A DNA stretch of 39,844 bases. Source: Campylobacteraceae bacterium. GTDB lineage: Bacteria > Campylobacterota > Campylobacteria > Campylobacterales > Sulfurovaceae. This document shows, piece after piece, positions 10,234 to 20,207 of this stretch. The stretch spans positions 1 to 39,844 of the forward strand of contig JALVXO010000126.1 of the NCBI GenBank assembly GCA_027022775.1, written 5' to 3'. How positions within the stretch are numbered: position 1 is the stretch's first letter; each line of letters starts with the position of its first letter. The notes beneath the pieces are model-generated. The model saw only the letters and a program-made list of their open reading frames with translations, was not told the origin of the DNA and searched no databases. Position numbers and translations under genes: made by a program.

Positions 10234-11233
10234 TTTTCAGCAGCTTTTGCTCTTCTTTTGGTTTATCTTCCTTCTCTTTAGGCTCATAAGGGTTTACAAT
10301 TTTTGCAACTAAAATAGAAGCGCCGTAAAGCAAAATAAGCGGCGCAGCCATAAGCATTTGTGTTAATACATCAGGCGGCGTTAAAAGCGCAGCAACTATA
10401 AAAATAATTACTATCGCATACCTAAAGAAATCCAGCAGCGTTTTTTCGGTAATTAACCTGATTGATGCCAGGAAATAGACAATCATAGGCAGCTCGAATG
10501 CTATTCCAAAGCCAAACAGGATTTTTGCAAAAAAGCCGATATAATCTTCTATATTAATTAATGGCGTATAAAGAAAAGCTCCAAAAGTAATTAAAAATTG
10601 GAATCCAAACGGTGTAACAACATAGTAAGCAAAAAGAACACCCACAATAAACATTACCGTAACACCGATTAAAAACGGCAACGCCATCTTTTTTTCATTC
10701 TCATAAAGCCCTGGAGCTACAAAAAGCCACCCTTGCCAAAGAATTATAGGAAGGGCAAAGAAAATAGCTGCATAGAGCGAAACCTTAAGCGCAACCATAA
10801 AAACCCCGCCTATCTGGTTGGTTGTAACACTCCCCCAGCCGACCGCGCCGCCGGCGCTATTTAACTTTAATGCCTGCTTTTGTATCTCTTGAGCCAGGCT
10901 TATTACAGACTTGGCAAGCGTTTTTTCTGTCTGGGTGGAGCTGTTATTTTCTAAAATTTTATTCGCATTTGCTATTGCAATCTCTGCCAGGGATCTGTTT
11001 GCCTCAACAGTTGTAAAATTCGCATCTTTATTTACAATATTCCATTTGCCCTCTTTTGTCTTTTGAACCTTTTTATTAACCTGAGTCAATGCGCTCTCTA
11101 AAGGCGAAGTAACCCAGTCTAAAATCGGTTTATAAAAAATAAAAGAGATTACAAAACCGGCAACAAGAGCCAGCACCGAAATAAACAGTCTTGTTCTTAA
11201 CTCAGCCAAATGGGGTTTAATATCCTCAAACAC
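10226..11233 (-). CDS. tatC: Sec-independent translocase TatC with expanded first periplasmic loop
   Basis: HLAELRTRLFIS N-terminus, multiple TM segments, GLYENEKK and FGIAFELPMIVYFL motifs. Confidence 0.95.
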   Translation of the reverse strand: MFEDIKPHLAELRTRLFISVLALVAGFVISFIFYKPILDWVTSPLESALTQVNKKVQKTKEGKWNIVNKDANFTTVEANRSLAEIAIANANKILENNSSTQTEKTLAKSVISLAQEIQKQALKLNSAGGAVGWGSVTTNQIGGVFMVALKVSLYAAIFFALPIILWQGWLFVAPGLYENEKKMALPFLIGVTVMFIVGVLFAYYVVTPFGFQFLITFGAFLYTPLINIEDYIGFFAKILFGFGIAFELPMIVYFLASIRLITEKTLLDFFRYAIVIIFIVAALLTPPDVLTQMLMAAPLILLYGASILVAKIVNPYEPKEKEDKPKEEQKLLKNE

Positions 11234-11236
11234 ATG

Positions 11237-11782
11237 CTATCCTTGAGATTTTAAATGTTTAAACTGCAATGTCTGGGGCTCTTCTTGGCTATCCTCTTGA
11301 GAGGACTCTTCATTTTGGGCTTTAAGTTTCTCTATCTGCTCTTCATGATTGCTTTTTGCATAAGGATCCGGAGCTTTTGCCGGCTTTTTTTTAGGTTTAT
11401 CTCTTTCTAACTCTTCAAACTCTTTTTCCGCCTCTTCAAGTTCATCCCAAAGGTCAATATCGTCATTTATATCTTTTGGCTCAAAACTCTCTAGCGCAGC
11501 CGCTTTTTTTATTTCGTTTACCTCTTTGTTTGCAACATTTTTAAAAGCGCTTAAATCCTCTTTTGCCTTCTCTATTTCGCGGCGGTAAGCAAGCGCTTCC
11601 TGGCGGAGCTCTTCTATATTGAGCTCTTGCTGAATTGTGCTTTTTGTATCTTCAAAAGCGCGCTTTATCTTCCCAAAAGTCCTGGCTATCTGGCGCATTG
11701 TATCAGGCAGCTTATCCGGCCCGATAAAAAGCAGAGCAACAATGGCTATTAAAATTATCTCGGTAAATCCAAGCCCAAACAT
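11237..11782 (-). CDS. tatB: Sec-independent translocase TatB
   Basis: MFGLGFTEIILIAIVALLFIGPDKLPDTMRQIARTFGKIKRAFED followed by charged helix; adjacent to tatC. Confidence 0.93.
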   Translation of the reverse strand: MFGLGFTEIILIAIVALLFIGPDKLPDTMRQIARTFGKIKRAFEDTKSTIQQELNIEELRQEALAYRREIEKAKEDLSAFKNVANKEVNEIKKAAALESFEPKDINDDIDLWDELEEAEKEFEELERDKPKKKPAKAPDPYAKSNHEEQIEKLKAQNEESSQEDSQEEPQTLQFKHLKSQG

Positions 11783-11836
11783 CTATATCCCTGAAATTTT
11801 TGTTTTATTGTATCCAATTATGGCTAAAATACAGAA

Positions 11837-12886
11837 CTACCCCATAATAAACAGCGCCAGTTCGTCGCTTAAAAAGTATTCTTTATTGTAAAATGTGCCG
11901 TTTTTACAGAGGAGTTTCCCCTCTTTTTCTAAAAGCCGGGCGTTTTGGAGCATTTTTGGGGTTAATATCTCTTTTTTTACTCCCACGCTTGAGCGCAAGC
12001 CTAAAAATATCTTTTCTGTCAAAAGCTCATTTGGGGTTAATTTTTCTGTTTTGGCAAAAAGCGGCTCTTTAATATATTTTTGGATATTTGTATGCGGGTA
12101 GTATCTAAAGCTATCTATAAAGCCGACAGCCCCGGCGCCAATTCCAAGATAATTTTTATGCTGCCAGTATCCTAAATTGTGACGGCTTTTATATCTGCCG
12201 TAGTTTGAAACTTCGTACTGTTTTAATCCGATAGCTTCGACACTCTCCCTAAAAAAGTATCCAAACTCTTCACTCTCTTTTTTAACATTTGGAGTTTGGC
12301 TAAAAAGTGTTCCGCGCTCAATTGTTAATTCATAAGCCGAGAGGTGGTTTACAGGCAAAACAGAGGCTGTTTTTACATCTTTAAGCAGCAGATCCTTGCT
12401 GTCAAGGTAAAAGTCGTAAATTATATCTATAGATATATTTTTTATTCCGGTTTTTTCAGCATTTTCTACAGCTTTTACCGCCTCTTTGGCAGTGTGCGCG
12501 CGGTTTAGCGCTTTTAACTTTTTATCATTGAAACTCTGCACCCCAAAACTTATTCTGTTTACCCCTAACGTTTTCATATCTTGAAGCCACTCAAAAGAGG
12601 CAGAGTTTGGATTGGCTTCGGCGGTAATTTCGGCATTTTTTTCAAGATAAGGCAAAAAGGTTTTAAAAATCTCTTCGTAAAACTTCGGTTTTACACACGA
12701 AGGAGTCCCGCCGCCAATGAAAACTGTTTCAATTTTTTTCACATTAAAACGCTTTAAATCCCACAGCAGCTGTCTTTTTAATGCATTCATATAATTTGGA
12801 ATTTCATCATGAAAATTTATAAATGAATTAAAAGAACAGTAGTAGCACTTAGAGTCACAAAATGGAATATGTATATATAAAAGCAT
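11837..12886 (-). CDS. hemW: Radical SAM HemW-like (coproporphyrinogen III oxidase-like) protein
   Basis: LLYIHIPFCDSKCYYCSF; TVFIGGGTPS; RISFGVQSFNDKKLKALNRAH. Confidence 0.93.
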   Translation of the reverse strand: MLLYIHIPFCDSKCYYCSFNSFINFHDEIPNYMNALKRQLLWDLKRFNVKKIETVFIGGGTPSCVKPKFYEEIFKTFLPYLEKNAEITAEANPNSASFEWLQDMKTLGVNRISFGVQSFNDKKLKALNRAHTAKEAVKAVENAEKTGIKNISIDIIYDFYLDSKDLLLKDVKTASVLPVNHLSAYELTIERGTLFSQTPNVKKESEEFGYFFRESVEAIGLKQYEVSNYGRYKSRHNLGYWQHKNYLGIGAGAVGFIDSFRYYPHTNIQKYIKEPLFAKTEKLTPNELLTEKIFLGLRSSVGVKKEILTPKMLQNARLLEKEGKLLCKNGTFYNKEYFLSDELALFIMG

Positions 12887-13009
12887 TTCAAACCTTAATA
12901 AATTTGCCCTAAATATTAAAATTTTTGCTAAAATGTCAAAGAATTATCTAATAGCTTTTTAGATAAAATTCTAACAGGTTTTTATTAATGTATTTATTAG
13001 GGGTAAACT

Positions 13010-13486
13010 ATGAGTAAAAATAGTAGTGAGTATCGCCCCAATGTTGCAGCAATTGTTTTGTCGCCAGATTTTGAAAACGACAGAAAGTTTTTTTTAGCAA
13101 AAAGAAAAGGAATAAGAAGAGCCTGGCAGTTTCCGCAAGGTGGGATTAATGAAGGCGAAAGCCCTCAAGAAGCGCTTTTAAGAGAGTTAAAAGAAGAAAT
13201 CGGCACAAATGATGTTGAAATTTTAGCTGAATTCCCAGAATGGATAAGTTACGATTTTCCAAACAGTAAAAGCGATAAAAAATATCCATACAAAGGGCAA
13301 AACCAGAAATATTTTTTGGTTAGGCTGAAAAAAGAGGCAATAATTAATTTAAATTATGAAAATGCGCCGGAGTTTGAAGATTTTATCTTTGTAACAGAAA
13401 CCGAACTCTTTAAAAAAGCTCTTTATATGAAACGGAGAGCCTACAAAAGGGTTATTGAGTACTTCAAAAAGAAAGGTTTTATTTAA
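13010..13486 (+). CDS. rppH: RNA pyrophosphohydrolase (Nudix)
   Basis: YRPNVAAIVLS; WQFPQGGINEGESPQEALLRELKEEIG Nudix box. Confidence 0.94.
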   Translation: MSKNSSEYRPNVAAIVLSPDFENDRKFFLAKRKGIRRAWQFPQGGINEGESPQEALLRELKEEIGTNDVEILAEFPEWISYDFPNSKSDKKYPYKGQNQKYFLVRLKKEAIINLNYENAPEFEDFIFVTETELFKKALYMKRRAYKRVIEYFKKKGFI

Positions 13487-14691
13487 TGCTTGTTGTTCAA
13501 AAATATGGCGGAACCAGTGTCGGCTCTTTAGAGCGTATTGAAAATGTGGCAAAAAGAGTTGCTAAAGCAAGGGACGAAGGAAAAGATTTAGTTATTGTTG
13601 TCTCTGCAATGAGCGGCGAGACAAACAAGTTAATTGAGTATGCGCACCATTTTTCTAAAACGCCGAGCAAAAGAGAGATGGATATGCTTTTAAGCTCAGG
13701 CGAGCGTGTAACGGCGGCACTGCTGGCAATTGCTTTAAACGAAATGGGGTATAAAACCATTGCACTTACCGGAAGACAGGCGGGAATTAAAACAGACAAT
13801 GCCCACACTTATGCCAGAATTGAATCTATTAACACCCAAAGACTCCGCAACGAAATAAATGACGGCAATATTGTTATTGTTGCAGGTTTTCAGGGTATTA
13901 ACAATGACGGCGAAGTAACAACCCTGGGGCGCGGCGGAAGCGATTTGAGCGCAGTTGCGCTTGCAGGTGCGCTAAATGCCGATGCGTGCGAAATTTACAG
14001 CGATGTGGACGGAATTTATACAACAGACCCAAGAATTGAGCCAAAAGCTAAAAAGCTTGATTTTATCTCTTATGATGAGATGCTGGAACTCTCAAGCCTG
14101 GGGGCAAAAGTGCTGCAGAACCGCTCCGTGGAACTTGCAAAAAAAATGGGTGTAAAAATTATTGCAAAAAGCAGTTTCAGCGACGGCGATGGAACAGTAA
14201 TAGCAGATAAAGGAGAAAATATGGAAGAGGTTTTAGTAAGCGGTGTGGCACTGGATAAAAACCAGGCTAGAGTATCTTTAAGAGATGTTAAAGACCGCCC
14301 GGGAATTGCGGCAGAAATTTTTAACAAACTGGCGGATGAAAATATAAATATAGATATGATTATCCAAAACGCCAGCGAAAACGGCACAACAAACCTGGGC
14401 TTTACAGTGCCTCAGAGCGAACTTGAGAGAGCCAAAAAAGTTATGGACAGCTTTAAAGAGGAGTTTGGCTCAAGCGATTACGATGAAAATGTGGCAAAAG
14501 TTTCAATTGTAGGCGTAGGGATGAAAAGCCACAGCGGAGTTGCCGCAAAAGCGTTTGAAGCACTTGCAAAAAACAATATAAATATAGAGATGATCTCTAC
14601 AAGCGAAATTAAGGTTTCTATGATTATAGATGAAAAGTTTGGAGAACTGGCTGTAAGGGTTTTGCACGAAGCGTTCGGATTGGGTGAGTAA
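13486..14691 (+). CDS. lysC: Aspartate kinase
   Basis: VVQKYGGTSVGSLERI; tandem ACT domains; TLGRGGSDLSAVALA. Confidence 0.97.
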   Translation: MLVVQKYGGTSVGSLERIENVAKRVAKARDEGKDLVIVVSAMSGETNKLIEYAHHFSKTPSKREMDMLLSSGERVTAALLAIALNEMGYKTIALTGRQAGIKTDNAHTYARIESINTQRLRNEINDGNIVIVAGFQGINNDGEVTTLGRGGSDLSAVALAGALNADACEIYSDVDGIYTTDPRIEPKAKKLDFISYDEMLELSSLGAKVLQNRSVELAKKMGVKIIAKSSFSDGDGTVIADKGENMEEVLVSGVALDKNQARVSLRDVKDRPGIAAEIFNKLADENINIDMIIQNASENGTTNLGFTVPQSELERAKKVMDSFKEEFGSSDYDENVAKVSIVGVGMKSHSGVAAKAFEALAKNNINIEMISTSEIKVSMIIDEKFGELAVRVLHEAFGLGE

Positions 14692-15230
14692 TGGATTTTA
14701 AAGATTGGACTCTAAAAGCGATAAGGGATGAGGGCTCATGTTTTAGCTGGATGGAAGAGCTCCGTTTTAACTGGATACCGCAGGTTCAGAGTGCAATTAA
14801 GAAAATTTTAGACGGTTACAGTGTAATTATAGTAACAGACAGAGAATTTAAATGGTTTAGCGACTATATATTAGACAGAATAAACAGGCTCGATAAAAAC
14901 AGGCCCTTTATTCCGATATACAATATAGACGGTATCTTCCCGGCTGCTTACAACCTTCAGGATGCCAACGAGCTTGATTTTCTTTATGATATGCTCGATA
15001 TCTCTTTTGTAAACGGTTACCTTTTTTGGTATATCGGGCGCGGAGAACATAAACATTATGAATATATTGAACAGGATAAAAGCAGCCTTATATGGCGGCT
15101 TAACAGAGAGATTGAGGGGCTTTTTAGTTTAAACGGAAACGACCCGCTGATAGATATTAAACTTATTCAAGCCTTCAGGCTTTTTGATGCCGCTTTAGAT
15201 GCAGCGCTGATTGGAGAGACAGAGCTTTGA
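14691..15230 (+). CDS. hobA: DnaA-binding initiation protein HobA
   Basis: MDFKDWTLKAIRDEGSCFSWMEELRFNWIP...; HobA-like sequence in the lysC-hobA-holB-folP order known in Campylobacterota. Confidence 0.9.
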   Translation: MDFKDWTLKAIRDEGSCFSWMEELRFNWIPQVQSAIKKILDGYSVIIVTDREFKWFSDYILDRINRLDKNRPFIPIYNIDGIFPAAYNLQDANELDFLYDMLDISFVNGYLFWYIGRGEHKHYEYIEQDKSSLIWRLNREIEGLFSLNGNDPLIDIKLIQAFRLFDAALDAALIGETEL

Positions 15231-15862
15231 AAATAGAGCCCGTAAGCCAGGTTTTAATTACCGATGATTTTGAAGGCGCTATAGAGATGCTAAAAGAGGC
15301 AGCGCCAAAAGATAGCGCTTTTGAGCTTTTTATAAAAGAAGAAGAGAATTTTAAAGTTAGCGATGCAAACGAAGTTATTGCAAAAGCTTACCTGGCTTCG
15401 CAAAACAAAATCTATCTCTGCCTTGCAACAAAACAGTTTAGCGATGTTGTGCAAAACAGGCTTTTAAAAATAATTGAAGAGCCGCCAAAAAATAAAGAGT
15501 TTATTTTAATCACCCCTTCTAAATCTTCACTTCTTCCGACAATTAAATCTAGGCTTCCGGTAAATGTGCTGAAAAATGAAACAGAAACCGCAGATTTTGG
15601 GCTTGATTTTAACAATTTAACCCTTGAAGCGGTTTACAATTTTATACAAGAGAATAAGAGGCTAAAGCCCAAAGAGGCGACATATTTAATTGAGCAGATT
15701 GCCAAAGAGGCAATTTTTAGCGGAGCTTTTGATTTGGACGATTCTGCGCTGGATATGTTTAAAAATGCCAGAAAAGCGCTGGATGTGGGCTCTCCGGCAG
15801 ATTTTACATTAACTGCTGTTTTGCTTAAACTTTTAGCTAAGAAAAGAAAGGCAAAAAGATGA
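15227..15862 (+). CDS. holB: DNA polymerase III subunit delta' (short form)
   Basis: VVQNRLLKIIEEPPKNKEFILITPSKSSLLPTIKSR; position between hobA and folP. Confidence 0.85.
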   Translation: MKIEPVSQVLITDDFEGAIEMLKEAAPKDSAFELFIKEEENFKVSDANEVIAKAYLASQNKIYLCLATKQFSDVVQNRLLKIIEEPPKNKEFILITPSKSSLLPTIKSRLPVNVLKNETETADFGLDFNNLTLEAVYNFIQENKRLKPKEATYLIEQIAKEAIFSGAFDLDDSALDMFKNARKALDVGSPADFTLTAVLLKLLAKKRKAKR

Positions 15863-16995
15863 CAGCTTATGAAATAGCCAAACCAGAAGATGCAAAAGAG
15901 TATTTTTTAAAGCTTGGAGCCGATATAAGCGGGGCAAAAATAATGGCAGAGAAAGCCGATATGCTTTTTTTAAAAATTAAAAATTTAAAAACTCCTGCAG
16001 TAAATATTTTAAAACAGGATGCTTTAAGCGTAGGAGCGGAACTTGCAGTCCCAAGCGGGGTTATATTGTGCGAAAAAGAGAGTTACGACTGCCTGCTTTT
16101 TGGCACAAAGCGGCAGCTTGCGCGTTTGGCAAAAAAAGAAAAAGCACAGCCGTTTGGGCTTAAAAAAGTTGCAAAGATTTTAGAGAGCCTGCTGGTTGCT
16201 AAAAAGTTTAAACTCAAAATTATGGGTGTAATTAATGCAAACAGCGACAGCTTTTACAGCGGCAGCAGGTTTTTGGGCGCTGAAGCGATTGCTAAAATAG
16301 AGCAGATGGCAGCAGATGGGGCGGATATTATAGATATCGGCGCAGTCTCCAGCCGCCCAGGCTCAAAAGCGGTAAGCCAAGAAGAGGAGTTAAACCGCAT
16401 TAAAGATATATTAAATGAGATAAAGCGCCAAAAACTTTATGAAAAAATTGATTTTAGCATAGACTCTTACACCCCTGCCGTAATAGAAATGGCGCTTGAA
16501 AGCGGTTTTAATATTGTAAATGATATAACAGGCGCAAGGGATGAGAGGATTATACAACTGGCTGCTTCTTACAGTGCAAAACTTTGTATAATGCACATGC
16601 AAGGAACGCCGGAGAACATGCAGAAAAACCCGCACTATGAAGATGTTGTAAACGAAGTTGACAGCTTTTTTGCCAGACAGATAAAAAAGTGCGAAAATCT
16701 GGGCCTTTCTAGAGAAAATATAATTTTGGATGTAGGCATAGGTTTTGGCAAAACACTCGAGCACAACCTAGCTCTTTTAAAATCGCACCGCCACTTTACG
16801 CACTTTGGCTGCGAACTTCTAATAGGAGCAAGCCGAAAATCTATGATAGATATGATAACCCCTTCTCAAATCCAAGAGCGACTGCCAGGAACTTTAATAA
16901 TCCACGCCAAAGCAGTCGAACGGGGTGCAAGCATAATACGCTGCCACGATGTAAAAGAGCATTACCAAGCTTTTAAAGTTTTAGAAAAGTTGTAA
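15859..16995 (+). CDS. folP: Dihydropteroate synthase
   Basis: KIMGVINANSDSFYSGSRF; GADIIDIGAVSSRPGS; LCIMHMQGTPENMQKNPHY; DVGIGFGKTLEHN. Confidence 0.96.
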   Translation: MTAYEIAKPEDAKEYFLKLGADISGAKIMAEKADMLFLKIKNLKTPAVNILKQDALSVGAELAVPSGVILCEKESYDCLLFGTKRQLARLAKKEKAQPFGLKKVAKILESLLVAKKFKLKIMGVINANSDSFYSGSRFLGAEAIAKIEQMAADGADIIDIGAVSSRPGSKAVSQEEELNRIKDILNEIKRQKLYEKIDFSIDSYTPAVIEMALESGFNIVNDITGARDERIIQLAASYSAKLCIMHMQGTPENMQKNPHYEDVVNEVDSFFARQIKKCENLGLSRENIILDVGIGFGKTLEHNLALLKSHRHFTHFGCELLIGASRKSMIDMITPSQIQERLPGTLIIHAKAVERGASIIRCHDVKEHYQAFKVLEKL

Positions 16996-17071
16996 TTGTG
17001 CAATATAATACCAAAAATTAAATTTCTTTTTATATAATAATAACTATATTTCATATTGAAAGGATCGTGCA

Positions 17072-17470
17072 ATGAAAAAAATCTTATTTTTTGCTGTTTT
17101 AAGTTTCGGGTTGCTGTTTGGTTTAAATCCTCAAACCGCTTCTAAAGAAGAGTTAATGAAGATTAAAGGCGTTGGGGAGGCTAAAGCCAATGCTATTATT
17201 GAATATAGAAAAAAACATAAAATCAAAACTAAAGATGATTTAATGCAGGTAAAAGGCATTGGTGAAGTGATTGCCGAAAATATCTTAAAAGATGTTAAAA
17301 ACGGGGAAGAGTCTAAAGGCGGCAAATCTAAAAAAGGCAAAGACAAGAAACCTAAAAGCAATAAGCCAAAAAAAGATGACAATAAAACAAAAGATAAAAA
17401 AGATAAGTTAAAAGATAAAAAACCTAAAGATAAAAAAGATAAAAAACCTAAAGATAAAAAAGCCGCATAA
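17072..17470 (+). CDS. Secreted ComEA-like helix-hairpin-helix protein with Lys-rich tail
   Basis: Signal peptide; LNPQTASKEELMKIKGVGEAKANAIIEYRKK HhH motif; C-terminal KDKKPKDKK repeats. Confidence 0.88.
   Translation: MKKILFFAVLSFGLLFGLNPQTASKEELMKIKGVGEAKANAIIEYRKKHKIKTKDDLMQVKGIGEVIAENILKDVKNGEESKGGKSKKGKDKKPKSNKPKKDDNKTKDKKDKLKDKKPKDKKDKKPKDKKAA
17414..17461 (+). repeat. Perfect 24-bp tandem duplication within the Lys-rich tail
   Basis: GATAAAAAACCTAAAGATAAAAAA x2. Confidence 0.9.
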
Positions 17471-17481
17471 TAAGCGGCTTT
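17459..17481 (+). terminator. Candidate hairpin terminator overlapping the stop of the HhH protein gene
   Basis: AAAGCCGC-ATAATAA-GCGGCTTT, 8-bp perfect stem, weak T-tract. Confidence 0.55.
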
Positions 17482-17542
17482 ATGCTACTTAAGTTCCAAA
17501 AATCTTTCAATATTTAAGGTATAATCCAACTAAAAAAAGGAT

Positions 17543-17980
17543 ATGCCTATGAGTAACTTCAATTTTGTCTGTCCTAACTGTAAAAAAGTCAACAGACTGC
17601 CTTTAAAAGAGAGTTATACAAAAGCAAAGTGCGGATATTGCGGTGAATCTTTGTTAAATGGAAAAATTATTGAAGCAAATGATAGCAATTTTAACCATAT
17701 TATCCAAAACTCAACAGCACCAGTTATAGTGGACTTCTGGGCGCCGTGGTGCGGACCTTGCAGAATGATGGCGCCAAATTTTGAAAAAGCAAGCCGTGAA
17801 CTTGCACCTAAAGTTCAATTTGTAAAAGTAAATACCGAAGAGAGTCCTTATTTAAGTCAGCAGTATGGTATTAGATCGATTCCTACAATAATTGTTTTTA
17901 AAAATGGAACAGAAGTAGATAGAGTATCAGGAGCGCTGCCTTATGAGCATATTGTAAATTTAGCTAGAAGATATCTGTAA
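17543..17980 (+). CDS. Thioredoxin 2-like protein with N-terminal zinc-ribbon
   Basis: CPNCKKVNRLP...CGYCG zinc-finger pairs and VDFWAPWCGPCRMMAP active site. Confidence 0.95.
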   Translation: MPMSNFNFVCPNCKKVNRLPLKESYTKAKCGYCGESLLNGKIIEANDSNFNHIIQNSTAPVIVDFWAPWCGPCRMMAPNFEKASRELAPKVQFVKVNTEESPYLSQQYGIRSIPTIIVFKNGTEVDRVSGALPYEHIVNLARRYL

Positions 17981-18016
17981 TTTATTGTATAATTATAAAA
18001 AATTAAAGGTTTAATT

Positions 18017-18682
18017 TTGTCAAACAAAATTTTTTTACTCGAAGATGATCCAATTTTAAATGAGACCCTGGTTGATTTTTTAGAAGATAACGGTTTTACA
18101 GTAGATTCTGAAACAGACGGATTAGAAGCAGAGTCAAAACTTTATGAAAAACGGTATGATTTAATTCTTTTAGATGTAAACGTTCCTAACCTGGACGGCT
18201 TTAATCTTTTAAAATCGGTAAAATCGTTCGGTGTTACAACACCTGTTATATTTATTACCGCCAGGGACGGATTGGAAGATTTAGAAAAAGGTTTTAATAT
18301 CGGGGCGGAAGATTATATAAAAAAACCTTTCTCTTTAAAAGAGTTAAAAATCAGAATAGATGCTGTTTTAAAAAGACACAACAAAAACAGCACAACAGTA
18401 AAAATAGATGACTCAACAGATTTTATTGTAAGCAGCGGAGAACTTTTAGTAAATGGCAAAAAACATAAATTAAGCAATAAAGAAGCAAAACTGTTAGAGA
18501 TTTTTATTTCTAAAAAAAATGAAGTCATTAGCCATGAGTATATATTTAATGAATTATGGAGCTATGATGAGACACCAAGCGACAGCTCTTTAAGAACATA
18601 TATAAAAAATCTGCGCAAGATTTTAGGAAAAGAGAGGATAGAGAGCATTAAAAAGAGAGGATACCGTTACATTGAAAAGTAG
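18017..18682 (+). CDS. OmpR-family response regulator
   Basis: REC domain (LLEDDPILNETL, LILLDVNVPNLDGF, KKPF) and C-terminal winged helix (SLRTYIKNLRKILGKERIESIKKRGYRY); TTG start. Confidence 0.93.
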   Translation: MSNKIFLLEDDPILNETLVDFLEDNGFTVDSETDGLEAESKLYEKRYDLILLDVNVPNLDGFNLLKSVKSFGVTTPVIFITARDGLEDLEKGFNIGAEDYIKKPFSLKELKIRIDAVLKRHNKNSTTVKIDDSTDFIVSSGELLVNGKKHKLSNKEAKLLEIFISKKNEVISHEYIFNELWSYDETPSDSSLRTYIKNLRKILGKERIESIKKRGYRYIEK

Positions 18683-19826
18683 TTTAAACAGTGCTCTAAT
18701 ACGGTTTTTGTCGGTTTATACTTTTTTGATACTGCTGGTTATAATTTCTGCTTCTGTTATTTATTATAAAATAAATATAGACAGGATAAATTTAGAGTAT
18801 AAAACCATTATGCAAGAGTTTGCTATACTTCAGACAAGAAGGTTAAAGTGGCTTCACAACCATTTCCCAAAATATAACAAATATCCGCGCGATGACCGCT
18901 ATAACAGTGCAATTTACGATTTGGAGTACACAGAAATTTTCTCTACAATGAAAAGCAATAAAATTGATTTTTCTAAATCTTTATATTTTACAAAAAAATA
19001 TGTAATTTACCTTTCTATATTAAGCGATTACTATTTAGGCGCAAAATATCTATTTATAGAAATTCCTAAAAATCCTTTCTTTGTAAAAAGAATTTATAAA
19101 AAGATTTTTATTTTTGCGACAGTTGCACTTGTTGTTCTGTTTATTTTGGGAATATATTTAGCAAAACTTTTCGTAAAACCTATGCAGGAATCTATTGAAC
19201 TGTTAGATAAATTTATTAAAGATACAACCCATGAGATAAATACTCCTATAAGCATTATCAATACAAATATAGAAATGGTAAATACAGAGAATTTAAAAGA
19301 TAGAGAAAGAAAAATTTTAAACAGAGTTAAAATTGCTTCCAGAACTTTAGAAAGCATTTACAAAGATTTAAAATTTATCACTCTTGAGCAAAATAAAAAA
19401 CCTGAATTTAAAAAGTTTAATTTAAAAGAGTTAATTAAAGAGAGGGTTGAGTATTTCTCTTTGTTAATAGAATCTAAAAAGATAAAAACAGAACTTAATT
19501 TAAGCGATTTTTATGTAACTGCAGATGTTAAATTGATATCAAGAGTAGTTGACAACTTGATTTCTAATGCAATTAAATACAATAAAGTAGGAGGAAAACT
19601 ATCGATAACTATTCAAAATAGCCGTTTAATTATAGAAGACAGCGGGATAGGCATTAAAAAAGAAGATTTAAATAAAATTTTTAACAGATATGCCAGGTTT
19701 AACTCCAGCGAAGGCGGGTTTGGCATTGGTTTAAGCATTGTAAAACAGATTATAGATATTCATAATTTAAAAATTGACATAGAATCTCAAGAAAATAAAG
19801 GAACAAAGGTTATTATAAAATGGTAA
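18672..19826 (+). CDS. Sensor histidine kinase
   Basis: Two TM segments, H-box DTTHEINTPISIINTN, N-box DNLISNAIKYNKVGG, G-box GIGLSIVKQI; overlaps the response regulator gene. Confidence 0.94.
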   Translation: MKSSLNSALIRFLSVYTFLILLVIISASVIYYKINIDRINLEYKTIMQEFAILQTRRLKWLHNHFPKYNKYPRDDRYNSAIYDLEYTEIFSTMKSNKIDFSKSLYFTKKYVIYLSILSDYYLGAKYLFIEIPKNPFFVKRIYKKIFIFATVALVVLFILGIYLAKLFVKPMQESIELLDKFIKDTTHEINTPISIINTNIEMVNTENLKDRERKILNRVKIASRTLESIYKDLKFITLEQNKKPEFKKFNLKELIKERVEYFSLLIESKKIKTELNLSDFYVTADVKLISRVVDNLISNAIKYNKVGGKLSITIQNSRLIIEDSGIGIKKEDLNKIFNRYARFNSSEGGFGIGLSIVKQIIDIHNLKIDIESQENKGTKVIIKW

Positions 19827-20146
19827 AAAAAATATTGGCTGCATTTACACTTACAGTTTTCTCATTTGCAAATTTTAATACCGCTTGTGTATCATGCCAC
19901 AAAGCAAAAGATGTCGATTTAAGAAAAACTTTTATGAATGCTTTACTGGTTTATGGAGGAGAAAAAAACTTTAAAACCGCTCTTTTTTATTACTGCAAAA
20001 ATCCAATATACTTAAATTCTGTTATGGATGAAGAGTTCGTAAAAAAATATTTGCCTCTAAAACCGGTAAAATTAAGCGACAGTGAATTAAAAAAAATGCT
20101 TAATATCTATTGGGAGAAATATAAAGTAATTGGAAATTTAAAATAG
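19820..20146 (+). CDS. Small exported CxxCH (c-type heme) protein of unknown family
   Basis: Signal-peptide-like N-terminus, single CVSCH motif, overlaps the kinase stop by 7 bp. Confidence 0.7.
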   Translation: MVKKILAAFTLTVFSFANFNTACVSCHKAKDVDLRKTFMNALLVYGGEKNFKTALFYYCKNPIYLNSVMDEEFVKKYLPLKPVKLSDSELKKMLNIYWEKYKVIGNLK

Positions 20147-20207
20147 TTTTCACTTTAAATTCACACTAAAAATGGTAAAATAGCAAATAAATAACAAGGA
20201 GAAGCTT

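Noticed and set aside
15227-15862. HolB lacking Walker A as a pseudogene
   Set aside because: Short delta-prime proteins in this gene order are typical of Campylobacterota, and the frame is intact.
17336-17470. Lysine-rich tail as a histone H1-like protein
   Set aside because: The ORF has a signal peptide and a ComEA-type HhH domain, so a secreted DNA-binding protein fits better than a nucleoid histone-like protein.
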